This document shows, one piece after another, positions 28,125-37,409 of a stretch of 64,000 nt of DNA (the stretch's first letter is position 1; every line of letters starts with the position of its first letter). A program made the translations under genes and the position numbers. This DNA comes from Pseudomonas syringae (GTDB taxonomy: Bacteria; Pseudomonadota; Gammaproteobacteria; Pseudomonadales; Pseudomonadaceae), in assembly GCF_021605415.1 (NCBI RefSeq), contig NZ_WKEQ01000005.1:155236-219235 (forward strand), written 5' to 3'. The notes beneath the pieces are model-generated. The model ran no database searches, was not told where the DNA came from, and worked only from the letters and a program-made list of their open reading frames with translations.

Positions 28125-28424
28125 TTACGACTGATCTCCTCCCGCACAGGTCGGCGAAGCCGGCGCAGCGCCCGCCTCTGCCCATTCCTGTGGCGTGTAG
28201 GTGTGCAGCGCCAACGCATGGAACTCGCCCATCAGCTCGCCAAGCGTGCCGTAGACTTTCTGGTGGCGCTTGACCCGGTTCAGGCCCTCGAACTGCGCGC
28301 TGACCACCACAGCCTTGTAATGCGTCTGCAACCCGCGACTGTGCATGTGGCTTTCATCCAGCACCTGCAGGTGCTCGGGCTGGAGCAGGCTCAGCGTCGA
28401 TTCGATGCGTTGTTGCATGGTCAT
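28125..28424 (-). CDS. bolA: BolA-family protein
   Basis: The 99-residue protein carries the BolA fold: MQQRIESTLSLLQPEHLQVLDES at the N-terminus, HMHSRGLQTHYKAVVVS and LNRVKRHQKVYGTLGELM, the class-defining helix-turn-helix-like segment. BolA proteins pair with monothiol glutaredoxins in iron-sulphur handling and affect cell shape and motility. The first ATG is chosen because GGAG lies six bases before it. It follows the DUF2059 gene by 12 bases. Confidence 0.93.
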   Translation of the reverse strand: MTMQQRIESTLSLLQPEHLQVLDESHMHSRGLQTHYKAVVVSAQFEGLNRVKRHQKVYGTLGELMGEFHALALHTYTPQEWAEAGAAPASPTCAGGDQS

Positions 28425-28436
28425 GTGAAACTCCGG

Positions 28437-28961
28437 TTACGGCTTTTTCTTGGCCGGTGCGGCGGCGCCTTTCGGATCCAGCTCGGTGGTCATGTCAGCC
28501 AGCAACTTGTTGACGACCGGCACGGCGCTTTCCAGCTTGGCCTGGGTCATTTGCGCCGATTGCTGAGTCAGCTGCGGCATTTTTTCCAGGACTTTCTTGC
28601 CCAGCGGCGACCGGTAGAACGCGACCAGATCCTTGAGCTCGGACTCAGTGAAGTTGGTGGTGTAGAGCTTGACCATGTCCGGCTTCAGCTTGTTCCAGCC
28701 AATGGCTTGATCGAGCGCGGCGTTGGCCTTGGCCTGATAGGTTTCCAGCACGGCTTTTTTCGATTCCGGGGCTTTGGTCTGTTCAAAACGCTGGGCGAAC
28801 ATTTGCTGCACTTGCATGTACACCGGAGTGCCCAGTTTGTCAGCGTGCGCCAGGGTCAGGAAAGCTTCGGCACTGGCGTTGTGGCTGGCGGTATCGGCGA
28901 GAACCTGGCCACTGGCACAGACCAGGGCTACCGCGGTACAGATGGCACGAAGACGAGTCAT
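28437..28961 (-). CDS. DUF2059 periplasmic protein
   Basis: The 174-residue protein has a cleavable signal peptide (MTRLRAICTAVALVCASGQVLA) and a helical DUF2059 domain. That domain contains LYTTNFTESELKDLVAFYRSPLGKKVLEKMP in the middle and a lysine-rich end. Proteins of this family are secreted to the periplasm; the function is unknown. It is the first gene of an operon with bolA. Confidence 0.9.
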   Translation of the reverse strand: MTRLRAICTAVALVCASGQVLADTASHNASAEAFLTLAHADKLGTPVYMQVQQMFAQRFEQTKAPESKKAVLETYQAKANAALDQAIGWNKLKPDMVKLYTTNFTESELKDLVAFYRSPLGKKVLEKMPQLTQQSAQMTQAKLESAVPVVNKLLADMTTELDPKGAAAPAKKKP

Positions 28962-29154
28962 CGAGTTTCCTTTTCTAGCAGGCGGGGTAAAACCCCAAGG
29001 GCGACCATTCTGCGCCTAAAAAACGCCGGCGCTCAACCCCCGCCCCTTGTCGCGCTTGATTGGACGGCTTTAAGAGGTCAACAATCGGGTCGATGGAACC
29101 ACCCGGGCCGACGCAGGCCTAAACAGCGCAATCAGACCAACAGGAGTGTGCACG

Positions 29155-30549
29155 ATGAGCCGTATCGAAACCGACAGTCTGGGCCAGATCGAAGTCCCGG
29201 ACGACGCTTACTGGGGTGCTCAGACGCAACGCTCGCTGATCAACTTCGCCATTGGCCAGGAACGCATGCCGCTACCGGTCTTGCACGCCCTGGCCCTGAT
29301 CAAAAAAGCCGCCGCGCGGGTCAACGACCGCAATGGCGACCTGCCCGCCGACATCGCCCGCCTGATCGAACAGGCCGCCGACGAAGTGCTTGATGGTCAA
29401 CATGACGACCAGTTTCCGCTGGTGGTGTGGCAGACCGGCAGTGGCACTCAAAGCAATATGAACGCCAACGAAGTGATCGCCGGCCGCGCCAACGAACTGG
29501 CCGGCAATCCGCGCGGTGGCAAGACGCCGGTGCATCCGAACGATCACGTCAACCGCTCGCAGAGTTCCAACGACTGTTTCCCCACCGCCATGAGCATTGC
29601 CACGGCCCGCGCCTTGCAGGATCAACTGCTGCCGGCCATCGCCGAGCTGTCGGGTGGCCTGGCCGAACTGGCCGCGCGTCACATGAAACTGGTGAAGACC
29701 GGCCGCACCCACATGATGGATGCCACGCCAATTACCTTCGGGCAGGAGTTGTCGGGCTTTATAGCGCAACTGGATTATGCCGAACGGGCGATCCGCGCCT
29801 CGGTGCCGGCGGTCTGCGAACTGGCTCAGGGCGGTACGGCGGTGGGCACCGGACTCAACTCGCCGCACGGTTTCGGTGAGGCCATTGCTGCGGAACTGGC
29901 GGCGCTGTCCGGCCTGCCATTTGTCACCGCGCCGAACAAATTCGCTGCGCTTGCCGGCCATGAACCGCTGGTCACACTGTCGGGCGCCTTGAAAACCCTC
30001 GCCGTGGCGCTGATGAAAATCGCCAACGACCTGCGCCTGCTCGGCTCCGGGCCACGGGCGGGTTTTGCCGAAGTAAAACTGCCGGCCAACGAACCGGGCA
30101 GCTCGATCATGCCGGGCAAGGTCAACCCGACCCAATGCGAAGCGCTGTCGATGCTCGCCTGTCAGGTGCTGGGCAACGACGTGACGATCGGTTTTGCCGC
30201 CAGCCAGGGTCACCTGCAACTGAACGTGTTCAAACCGGTGATCATCCACAACCTGCTGCAATCGATCCGCCTGCTCGCCGATGGCTGCAGCAACTTTCAG
30301 CAGCATTGCATCGCAGGCCTGGAGCCGGACGCCGAAGTCATGGCGAACCATCTGGAACGCGGCTTGATGCTGGTGACCGCGTTGAACCCACACATCGGTT
30401 ACGACAAGTCGGCGGAAATCGCCAAGAAGGCTTACAGCGAAGGGAAAACCCTGCGAGAGGCAGCGCTGGAGCTGGGGTATCTGACCGATGAAGAGTTTGA
30501 TGCGTGGGTACGGCCGGAGAACATGATCGAGGCTGGCGCCAAGGGCTGA
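29155..30549 (+). CDS. fumC: Fumarate hydratase class II
   Basis: The 464-residue protein is an iron-independent fumarase of the TCA cycle: [40 protein letters not shown] and the superfamily signature [13 protein letters not shown]. It catalyses fumarate to malate as a homotetramer. GGAG lies eight bases before the ATG at 29155; an upstream in-frame start three codons earlier is less likely. The gene is transcribed away from the DUF2059-bolA operon. Confidence 0.96.
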   Translation: MSRIETDSLGQIEVPDDAYWGAQTQRSLINFAIGQERMPLPVLHALALIKKAAARVNDRNGDLPADIARLIEQAADEVLDGQHDDQFPLVVWQTGSGTQSNMNANEVIAGRANELAGNPRGGKTPVHPNDHVNRSQSSNDCFPTAMSIATARALQDQLLPAIAELSGGLAELAARHMKLVKTGRTHMMDATPITFGQELSGFIAQLDYAERAIRASVPAVCELAQGGTAVGTGLNSPHGFGEAIAAELAALSGLPFVTAPNKFAALAGHEPLVTLSGALKTLAVALMKIANDLRLLGSGPRAGFAEVKLPANEPGSSIMPGKVNPTQCEALSMLACQVLGNDVTIGFAASQGHLQLNVFKPVIIHNLLQSIRLLADGCSNFQQHCIAGLEPDAEVMANHLERGLMLVTALNPHIGYDKSAEIAKKAYSEGKTLREAALELGYLTDEEFDAWVRPENMIEAGAKG

Positions 30550-30563
30550 GTTTGGTAATCCGC

Positions 30564-30629
30564 TTTCGCGAGCAGGCTCGCTCCCGCAGGAAATTGCTAT
30601 CCATGTGGGCGCGAGCCCGCTCGCGAAAA
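30564..30629. repeat. REP doublet after fumC
   Basis: TTCGCGAGCAGGCTCGCTCC and its imperfect reverse complement GCGCGAGCCCGCTCGCGAAA face each other between the convergent fumC and EamA genes. It is the same family as at 21063-21148 and 42281-42349. Confidence 0.85.
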
Positions 30630-30645
30630 GATGTAATGAAGGTGT

Positions 30646-31605
30646 TCAGCCAGGCACAATCTTCGCCCGTCGCGCCCGCAACCCGGCAACCAGTGAAGGC
30701 CCCAACGCCACCAGCGCCGAACCCAGCACCACCAGCACCGCGCCGCCATAGCCCAAACCGTTGATCTGCTCGGCGTGCACATATGCCGGCCACCATGTTG
30801 CCGCCACCGCGACCGCGCCGAATGTCACCAGCGGCGTAATCGCCAATGTTGCACTGACTCGCGACGCCTCCCAATGCGCCAACGCTTCGGCAAACGCGCC
30901 GTAGGCAATCAGGGTGTTCATGCAGCACGCCAGCAGCAGCCAACCCTGCAACGGGCTCAGGCTCAACGCTTCAAGCGGATGTACCCACGGCGTGAGCAAC
31001 AGGGCGCAGAATAGGTAGATCACCATCATCACCTGCAACGAATTCCATACCGTCAGCAATTGCTTCTGGCCCAAGGCGTAGAACGTCCAGACCGTCGAGG
31101 CGAGCAGCACCAGCAGGACGCCGGCGGTGTAATCCGACAGCGAAGTGAGCAGCTCCGCCAGACGCTGATTGAAAAACAGCACAAAGCCAATCAGCAGCAC
31201 CAGCAGGCCAATCCCCTGCCCGATACTGAAACGCTCCTTGAATACGAACAGGCTGGCGATCAGTAACATGATCGGCCCCATCTGCACCACCAGTTGCGCC
31301 GTGCCGGGGCTTAGCAGGTTGAGACCCATCAGATACAGCACGTAATTGCCGACCAGCCCGAGCACCGCCATCAGCACCAGCCAGCCGCCCTTGGGGCCCA
31401 GCACTTTGCGGCTCGGCAGGCGCTTGACCGAGGCCAGGTAAACGAACAGACAGCCGCCGGACACCAGCAAACGAAACCAGGTCACCGTGACCGGATCCAT
31501 CACTTGCAGCACCTGTTTGAGTTTGATCGGCAGGATTCCCCACAGAAACGCGGTCAGCAGGGCGAGAAATAATCCATATACCCAGCGACCCGATGAAACA
31601 TGCAT
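30646..31605 (-). CDS. EamA-family (DMT) transporter
   Basis: The 319-residue protein has about ten hydrophobic helices in two EamA repeats, beginning GLFLALLTAFLWGILPIKL and again TAGVLLVLLASTVWTFYAL. Such carriers export metabolites or amino acids across the inner membrane; the substrate is unknown. ATG 31605 is chosen because the frame above it lacks membrane character. Upstream, 62 bases before the start, lies GGGACAGTTGC, which also occurs before the MocR gene at 50287. Confidence 0.88.
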   Translation of the reverse strand: MHVSSGRWVYGLFLALLTAFLWGILPIKLKQVLQVMDPVTVTWFRLLVSGGCLFVYLASVKRLPSRKVLGPKGGWLVLMAVLGLVGNYVLYLMGLNLLSPGTAQLVVQMGPIMLLIASLFVFKERFSIGQGIGLLVLLIGFVLFFNQRLAELLTSLSDYTAGVLLVLLASTVWTFYALGQKQLLTVWNSLQVMMVIYLFCALLLTPWVHPLEALSLSPLQGWLLLACCMNTLIAYGAFAEALAHWEASRVSATLAITPLVTFGAVAVAATWWPAYVHAEQINGLGYGGAVLVVLGSALVALGPSLVAGLRARRAKIVPG

Positions 31606-31666
31606 GACAACCCCAAAGCGATCTGACGAGAACCGCCAGTGTAGGCGCAGCCAGCGAAGGGACACA

Positions 31667-31675
31667 GGGACAGTT
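31667..31675. promoter_or_regulatory. GGGACAGTT half-site upstream of the EamA gene
   Basis: The sequence GGGACAGTTGC matches, in the same orientation and at a similar distance from the start, half of the direct repeat upstream of the MocR-type gene. The second half-site is not clear here. It may be a binding site for that or a related MocR regulator. Confidence 0.3.
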
Positions 31676-31811
31676 GCGCTCCGGCCGCGCCTGAAACTGT
31701 GCAGGTCGCAACGGATTATTGGCGCAATGCCATTGATCGGCTGCCCGGGCGAACCCAGTGCTTCAGGCATAAGCTGATTCGACACACCCATGGCCTTTCA
31801 GGAGACTTGCC

Positions 31812-32006
31812 ATGTTAACCATGCGCGCCCAGGACGCCGCACCCGCCATGCGATTTCGCAGTGAACGGATTTGCCGAGTCAACGGTGATTTGTATTTCAC
31901 CACCCGGGAAGACACGCTTGAGGGGCCGTTTGACAGTACCCAGCGAACCGAACAGGGCATCCGGGCATACATTGCGCGGATGCAGCTTCTGGATTCCAGG
32001 GCTTGA
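31812..32006 (+). CDS. DUF6316 small protein
   Basis: The 64-residue protein contains RFRSERICRVNGDLYFTTREDTLEGPFDS and RTEQGIRAYIARM, the pattern of the DUF6316 family common in Pseudomonas. It has AGGAG seven bases before the ATG and no signal peptide. The function is unknown. It stands alone, divergent from the EamA gene, with a REP doublet after it. Confidence 0.8.
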   Translation: MLTMRAQDAAPAMRFRSERICRVNGDLYFTTREDTLEGPFDSTQRTEQGIRAYIARMQLLDSRA

Positions 32007-32020
32007 TCCGCAGTGCTTCC

Positions 32021-32113
32021 ATCGCGGGCAAGCCCGACTCCCACAGGTTTCTCGGCGTCATCGAAAACCGATGTCATCCCATAAATCCTGTGGGAGCCGG
32101 GCTTGCCCGCGAT
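32021..32113. repeat. REP doublet between DUF6316 and thiolase genes
   Basis: ATCGCGGGCAAGCCCG-type arms at 32021-32047 and 32087-32113 face each other across about 40 bases. It separates convergent genes. Confidence 0.85.
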
Positions 32114-32144
32114 AGCTATAGAACAGGCAGTCAACCTCTCAGGG

Positions 32145-33329
32145 TTAACGCACCGCCTCAAACAACCCCGTAGCCCCCATCCCGCCGCCAACACACATGG
32201 TCACCACGCCATAACGCATATTGCGCCGTTGCAACTCACGCACCAGATGCCCTACCTGCCGTGACCCGGTCATGCCGAACGGGTGGCCGATGGAAATCGA
32301 GCCGCCGTTGACGTTGTATTTCGCGTTGTCGATTTCCAAACGATCGCGGCTGTACAAGCACTGCGAGGCGAACGCTTCGTTGAGTTCCCAGAGATCGATG
32401 TCAGCCACTTGCAAACCTTTGGCTTTGAGCAGTTTCGGCACCGAGAACACCGGGCCAATGCCCATTTCATCGGGCTCGCAACCGGCCACGGTGAAACCAC
32501 GGAAAAACGCTTTCGGCTTCAAGCCCAGTTGCAGGGCTTTCTCCAGGCTCATCACCAGGGTCATCGAGGCACCGTCGGACAACTGCGACGAATTGCCGGC
32601 GGTCACCGACCCGTCCTCGGCAAACACCGGTTTCAACGACGCAAGGCTTTCAAGCGTGGTGTCCGGGCGGTTGCAGTCATCGCGCTCGACAACGCCATCC
32701 AGAATCTGCACCTGACCAGTGGCTTTGTCTTCCACTCGATACTTGACTGACATCGGCACGATTTCGTCATCGAACAACCCGGCCGCTTGCGCCTGAGCAG
32801 TGCGCTGCTGGCTTTGCAAGGCATATAGATCCTGTGCAGCACGACTGACGCCATAACGCCGCGCCACTGTTTCGGCGGTCTGCCCCATGGTGTGATAGAT
32901 GCCGGGAGTCTGTTGCTGGAGCAGCGGATTGATCAAGTGATCGGTGTTGACGCTTTTCATGGTCAGGCTGATCGACTCAACGCCGCCCGCAACAATGATG
33001 TCGCTGCATCCGGAGGCGATCTGGTTGGCGGCAATCGCAATCGCCTGCAACCCCGAGGAACAGAAGCGGTTGAGGGTCATGCCGGCAGTGCCGGTGCCCA
33101 GGCGCGACAACACCGCCACGTTGCGGCCAATGTTGTAACCCTGCGCGCCTTCGTTGGAGCCCGCGCCGACGATGCAATCCTCGACGCTGGCCGGGTCGAT
33201 GTCGTTACGCGAGAGCAGCGCGTTGACGCAATGCGCCGCCATGTCGTCCGGGCGGGTCTGGTTGAACTTGCCGCGAAAGGACTTGGCCAGGCCGGTCCGT
33301 ACGCTGTCGACGATCACCACTTCACGCAT
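32145..33329 (-). CDS. Acetyl-CoA C-acyltransferase (thiolase)
   Basis: The 394-residue thiolase has the nucleophile cysteine in NRFCSSGLQ, then GGVESIS, NGGSISIGHPFGMTG with the active histidine, and the second cysteine in VVTMCVGGGMGA. It cleaves 3-ketoacyl-CoA or condenses acetyl-CoA, as in fatty acid degradation. ATG 33329 is preferred because GAGG lies six bases upstream. It is beside pap, as in P. aeruginosa. The chain-length preference cannot be read. Confidence 0.92.
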   Translation of the reverse strand: MREVVIVDSVRTGLAKSFRGKFNQTRPDDMAAHCVNALLSRNDIDPASVEDCIVGAGSNEGAQGYNIGRNVAVLSRLGTGTAGMTLNRFCSSGLQAIAIAANQIASGCSDIIVAGGVESISLTMKSVNTDHLINPLLQQQTPGIYHTMGQTAETVARRYGVSRAAQDLYALQSQQRTAQAQAAGLFDDEIVPMSVKYRVEDKATGQVQILDGVVERDDCNRPDTTLESLASLKPVFAEDGSVTAGNSSQLSDGASMTLVMSLEKALQLGLKPKAFFRGFTVAGCEPDEMGIGPVFSVPKLLKAKGLQVADIDLWELNEAFASQCLYSRDRLEIDNAKYNVNGGSISIGHPFGMTGSRQVGHLVRELQRRNMRYGVVTMCVGGGMGATGLFEAVR

Positions 33330-33432
33330 GGCATACCTCAATTGTTGTTATCGGTTGGAAGTGGTTCGAGCATAAGTCCACCCCATTACCGACCGCGACA
33401 ATCATTCACCTCGCGTATGCGTGTCCATCGGA

Positions 33433-34947
33433 TCAGCCCTTGTGTTTTTTCGCCTGCTTGCCGGAGCGCTCGAAGGCGTCTTCCAGCGCCTGATTGATCG
33501 TGCGCAACACTTTCACCCGCGCCCAGCGCTTGTCATTGGCCTCGACCAGCGTCCACGGGGAAATTTCGGTGCTGGTGCGATCGACCATATCGCCCACCGC
33601 TGCGCGATAGTCATCCCACTTCTCGCGGTTGCGCCAGTCGTCTTCGGTGATCTTGTAGCGCTTGAACGGAATCTCTTCGCGTTCCTTGAACCGCTCCATC
33701 TGGGTGTCTTTATCGATGGCCAGCCAGAACTTGACCACGATGACACCGGCGTCGGCGACCTGCTCTTCAAAGTCATTGATCTCGCTGTACGCCCTCAGCC
33801 AGTCGGCGGGACTGCAGAAACCTTCGATCCTTTCGACCAACACGCGCCCGTACCAGGAGCGGTCGAACACCGTGAATTTGCCCCGCGCCGGAATGTGTCG
33901 CCAGAAACGCCAAAGATACGGCTGCGCCCGCTCTTCTTCGGTCGGTGCGGCAATCGGCACGATGTTGTACTGACGCGGATCGAGTGCTGCCGCCAGGCGT
34001 CGAATCGCGCCGCCCTTGCCCGCCGCATCATTGCCTTCGAACACCGCGACCAGCGCATGCCGACGCATGCGTTTATCGCGCATCAGTCCGGAGAGTCGCG
34101 CCTGTTCGTTGATCAGTTGCTCTTCGTAATCTTTCTTGTCCAGCCGCTGGTTCAAATTGAGGCTGTCGAGCAGGTTCAACTGATCCACCGCCATTCCCAG
34201 CGGCGCTGCCGTGACATCGTGGGTCTGGGTTTTCGGTCGCTTCAACGCACTTTGCAAACCTTCCAGCAGAATCTTGCCGACCGCCAGACTGCGGTAATTG
34301 GCGTCCTTGCCTTCAATGACATGCCACGGCGCGTAATCGCGGCTGGTGCGGCGCAGCACGCGCTCGCCATATTTGACGAATTTGTCGTAGGTTTGCGATT
34401 GCTGCCAGTCGAGTGGACTGATGCGCCAGCTGTGCAGCGGATCGTCGGCCAAGGACTTCAGGCGCGCCTTCATTTGCTTCTTGGACAGGTGAAACCAGAA
34501 CTTGAAGATCAGCGCGCCTTCGTCGCAAAGCATTTTCTCCAGACGCTCGGCGGCGTTGATCGCCTGATCCAGTCGCGGATCCTTGAACAAACCATGCACC
34601 CGCCCCTGCAACATCTGGCTGTACCAGTTGCCGAAGAAAATCCCCATGCGCCCCTTGGCCGGCAGCATCCGCCAATAACGCCAGGCCGGTGGCCGCGCCA
34701 GCTCCTCATCGGTCTGTTGATCGAACGTGCGGACTTCGATCAGACGCGGATCCATCCATTCGTTAAGCAGTTTGACCGTTTCGCCCTTGCCCGCGCCTTC
34801 AATGCCATTAATCAGCACAATCACCGGAAAGCGTTTTTGCTGCTGCAATTCGTACTGGGCTTCGAGCAGCGCCTCACGCAGGGCCGGCTCTTCGGCTTCA
34901 TAAGTGTCTTTGTCGATGGCGTGGCCGATTTCGGCGGATTCGAACAT
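33433..34947 (-). CDS. pap: Polyphosphate:AMP phosphotransferase (double PPK2)
   Basis: The 504-residue protein carries two PPK2 domains in tandem, each with a P-loop: GIEGAGKGE in the first half and GNDAAGKGG in the second, plus paired FDRSWYGRVLVER and NWYSQ-type segments. The two-domain form uses polyphosphate to turn AMP into ADP. ATG 34947 (MFESAEIGHAIDKD) is the family start; upstream residues come from non-coding DNA. It is divergent from mnmC across a palindromic repeat. Confidence 0.93.
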   Translation of the reverse strand: MFESAEIGHAIDKDTYEAEEPALREALLEAQYELQQQKRFPVIVLINGIEGAGKGETVKLLNEWMDPRLIEVRTFDQQTDEELARPPAWRYWRMLPAKGRMGIFFGNWYSQMLQGRVHGLFKDPRLDQAINAAERLEKMLCDEGALIFKFWFHLSKKQMKARLKSLADDPLHSWRISPLDWQQSQTYDKFVKYGERVLRRTSRDYAPWHVIEGKDANYRSLAVGKILLEGLQSALKRPKTQTHDVTAAPLGMAVDQLNLLDSLNLNQRLDKKDYEEQLINEQARLSGLMRDKRMRRHALVAVFEGNDAAGKGGAIRRLAAALDPRQYNIVPIAAPTEEERAQPYLWRFWRHIPARGKFTVFDRSWYGRVLVERIEGFCSPADWLRAYSEINDFEEQVADAGVIVVKFWLAIDKDTQMERFKEREEIPFKRYKITEDDWRNREKWDDYRAAVGDMVDRTSTEISPWTLVEANDKRWARVKVLRTINQALEDAFERSGKQAKKHKG

Positions 34948-35007
34948 GGGACGGCTCCTTGGAAGGTTCTGCAAGACTAGCGGATCCTTTGATAGTAAGT
35001 AGCCCAA

Positions 35008-35080
35008 AAAAGATCGCAGCCTTCGGGCTCCAGGGTGTACGCCGTTCCTTTGTAAGAGCTACCGAAGGCTGCGATCTTTT
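35008..35080. repeat. Palindromic repeat (AAAGATCGCAGCCTTCGG family) in the pap-mnmC gap
   Basis: AAAAGATCGCAGCCTTCGG at 35008-35026 and its exact reverse complement at 35062-35080 form a 19-base stem. The same family occurs at 44329-44420 and 50476-50568. Confidence 0.85.
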
Positions 35081-35168
35081 CGGCCTCACAGAACTCTCCC
35101 CGGCCACCACACATCTAGCCTTGCCGTGGATCGGCTAGAATGCGCGCCTTGCCATCGCCGAGCCCGCC

Positions 35169-37148
35169 ATGAAACCTGAATTGCCCCACGCCCAACTCGA
35201 CTGGGACGACCAGGGACGCCCGCATTCGCGTGTGTTCGATGACGTGTATTTCTCCGACAAGTCCGGGCTGGATGAAACGCGCTACGTGTTTCTCGAACAG
35301 AACCTTTTGGCTGAACGCTTTGCCGCGCTGCCGAACGACGGGCGATTGGTGATCGGTGAAACCGGATTTGGCACCGGGCTGAATTTTCTCTGCGCCTGGC
35401 AGCTGTTCGAGCAACACGCCGTGGCCGGTGCACGGTTGCATTTTGTCAGTGTCGAAAAATATCCGTTGAGCCCTAGCGATCTGCAGCGGGCGCTTGCGCT
35501 GTGGCCTGATCTCAAGTCATTGGCGGATCAATTGCTGACCCGCTACGTGGCGATCCATCAAGGTTTTCAACGAATCGTGCTGGACAGCGGCCGCGTGACT
35601 TTGACGCTGTTGATCGGCGATGCCCTGGAGCAATTGCCGCAACTGGATGCGCAAATCGACGCGTGGTTTCTCGACGGTTTTGCTCCGGCAAAAAACCCGG
35701 ATATGTGGACGGCCGAACTGTTTGCCGAACTCGCGCGACTGGCTGCGCCCGGTTCGACCATCAGCACCTTTACCAGCACCGGTTGGGTTCGGCGGCTGCT
35801 CAACGCAGCCGGATTCAAGATGAAGCGCACGCCGGGCATCGGCCATAAATGGGAGATCCTGCGCGGTGAGTTTCTCGGTTGGCCGCACGATGTTCCGTCA
35901 CCCGCGCCGGACAAACCGTGGTTCGCCCGCCCCGCGCCAATTACCGCTGAACGCCGGGCGCTGGTGATCGGCGCCGGACTGGCCGGCTGTGCCAGCGCGG
36001 CATCCCTTGCCGCACGGGGTTGGCAGGTCAGCTTGCTGGAACGGCACGACGCAGTGGCCCGGGAAGCGTCGGGCAATCCTCAAGGTGTCCTCTATTTGAA
36101 ACTGTCTGCCCACGGCACCGCGCTGTCGCAAATGATTGTCAGCGGTTTCGGCTACACCCGGCGCCTGCTCGAAACCCTGCAACGCGGGGTTGACTGGGAT
36201 GATTGCGGGGTGCTGCAACTGGCGTTCAACGCCAAGGAAGCCGAGCGTCAGGCGCAACTCGCCGCCGCATTTCCTGAAGATCTGCTGCAATGGCTCGACC
36301 AGCCTGAAGCACAAACACAGGCCGGAATCGGTCTGGCCCATGGCGGCCTGTTTTACCCCGAAGGCGGCTGGGTGCATCCGCCAGCCTTGTGCCAGGCGCA
36401 AGCCAGCCGACCGAATGTCAAACTGCTGCGCCATCACGACGTGCTTGAGCTGCGCAAAGTCGATGAGCAATGGCAGGCCTTCGACGGCGAACGTCTTCTC
36501 GCCAGCGCGCCCGTAGTGGTACTGGCCGGTGCCGCCGACATTCAGCGTTTCGCGCAAAGCGCTGAACTGCCGCTCAAACGCATTCGCGGGCAAATCACCC
36601 GTCTGGTACAAACCGAACAGAGCAAGGCATTGGCGACGGTCGTTTGCGCCGAAGGTTATGTGGCGCCTGCCCGACTCGGCGAGCACACGCTGGGTGCCAG
36701 TTTCGATTTCCACAGTGATGACCTGACCCCGTCCACCGCCGAGCACCTGGGTAACCTGGCGATGCTTGAAGAAATCTCCACGGATCTGCTCTCGCGCCTG
36801 CGTATCGATGAACTGCACCCCGACCAACTCCAGGGTCGTGCAGCCTTTCGCTGCACCAGCCCCGACTACTTGCCGATCATCGGCCCCCTCGCCGGCCGCG
36901 ATGCCTTTCTCCATGCCTATGCCGCGTTGAGCAAGGACGCCCGGCAAGTGCCGGAGATCGCCTGCCCCTGGCTCGACGGTTTGTACGTCAACAGTGGCCA
37001 CGGCTCACGCGGCCTTATCACCGCGCCGTTGTCCGGCGAATTGCTGGCAGCCTGGCTGGAAAACGAGCCATTGCCGCTGCCCCGCAGCGTGGCCGAGGCG
37101 TGTCATCCCAACCGGTTTGCCTTGCGGCGCCTGATCCGGGGCAAATAA
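35169..37148 (+). CDS. mnmC: Bifunctional tRNA mnm5s2U methyltransferase / FAD oxidoreductase
   Basis: The 659-residue protein has an N-terminal MnmD methyltransferase domain (GETGFGTGLNFLCAW and the catalytic segment WFLDGFAPAKNPDMW). A C-terminal FAD oxidase domain follows (VIGAGLAGCASAASLAARG near 265 and NSGHGSRGLITAPLSGE at the end). It completes the wobble uridine modification of tRNAs for Lys, Glu and Gln by oxidising cmnm5U to nm5U and methylating it. The start fits the family. A 260-base gap follows before the NAGGN operon. Confidence 0.95.
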   Translation: MKPELPHAQLDWDDQGRPHSRVFDDVYFSDKSGLDETRYVFLEQNLLAERFAALPNDGRLVIGETGFGTGLNFLCAWQLFEQHAVAGARLHFVSVEKYPLSPSDLQRALALWPDLKSLADQLLTRYVAIHQGFQRIVLDSGRVTLTLLIGDALEQLPQLDAQIDAWFLDGFAPAKNPDMWTAELFAELARLAAPGSTISTFTSTGWVRRLLNAAGFKMKRTPGIGHKWEILRGEFLGWPHDVPSPAPDKPWFARPAPITAERRALVIGAGLAGCASAASLAARGWQVSLLERHDAVAREASGNPQGVLYLKLSAHGTALSQMIVSGFGYTRRLLETLQRGVDWDDCGVLQLAFNAKEAERQAQLAAAFPEDLLQWLDQPEAQTQAGIGLAHGGLFYPEGGWVHPPALCQAQASRPNVKLLRHHDVLELRKVDEQWQAFDGERLLASAPVVVLAGAADIQRFAQSAELPLKRIRGQITRLVQTEQSKALATVVCAEGYVAPARLGEHTLGASFDFHSDDLTPSTAEHLGNLAMLEEISTDLLSRLRIDELHPDQLQGRAAFRCTSPDYLPIIGPLAGRDAFLHAYAALSKDARQVPEIACPWLDGLYVNSGHGSRGLITAPLSGELLAAWLENEPLPLPRSVAEACHPNRFALRRLIRGK

Positions 37149-37288
37149 CGCGTCTTCAGCGTCTGTGCTTTCTCGAACCGCGCCTGCATCTGCGTCAGGC
37201 CGGTTAACCCGCAGTAATTTCCATGAATGTAATTACCCTCTACCCCACCGGATTACACGTTCTGTGGTAACTCCAGCCAGGTTCGTCC

Positions 37289-37314
37289 GAATTGCTTATA
37301 ACTGATCGTTCTAA
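37289..37314 (+). promoter_or_regulatory. Weak AlgU/sigma-E-like promoter candidate before the NAGGN operon
   Basis: GAATTG (37289-37294) and TCTAA (37310-37314) are 15 bases apart, close to the extracytoplasmic sigma consensus GAACTT-N16-TCTGA but with mismatches. NAGGN synthesis is known to rise under osmotic stress, which AlgU often mediates. A 9-base inverted repeat (37310-37318 and 37338-37346) overlaps its -10. This is a suggestion only. Confidence 0.25.
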
Positions 37315-37409
37315 AACTCCCACGTCTGCGCCGGGTCAGTTTTAGAGTACCCGCCATTCGGGCGCGGTACTGAATCACCCTCCCCAACGGAAAAACCGGT
37401 AAGGATTTT

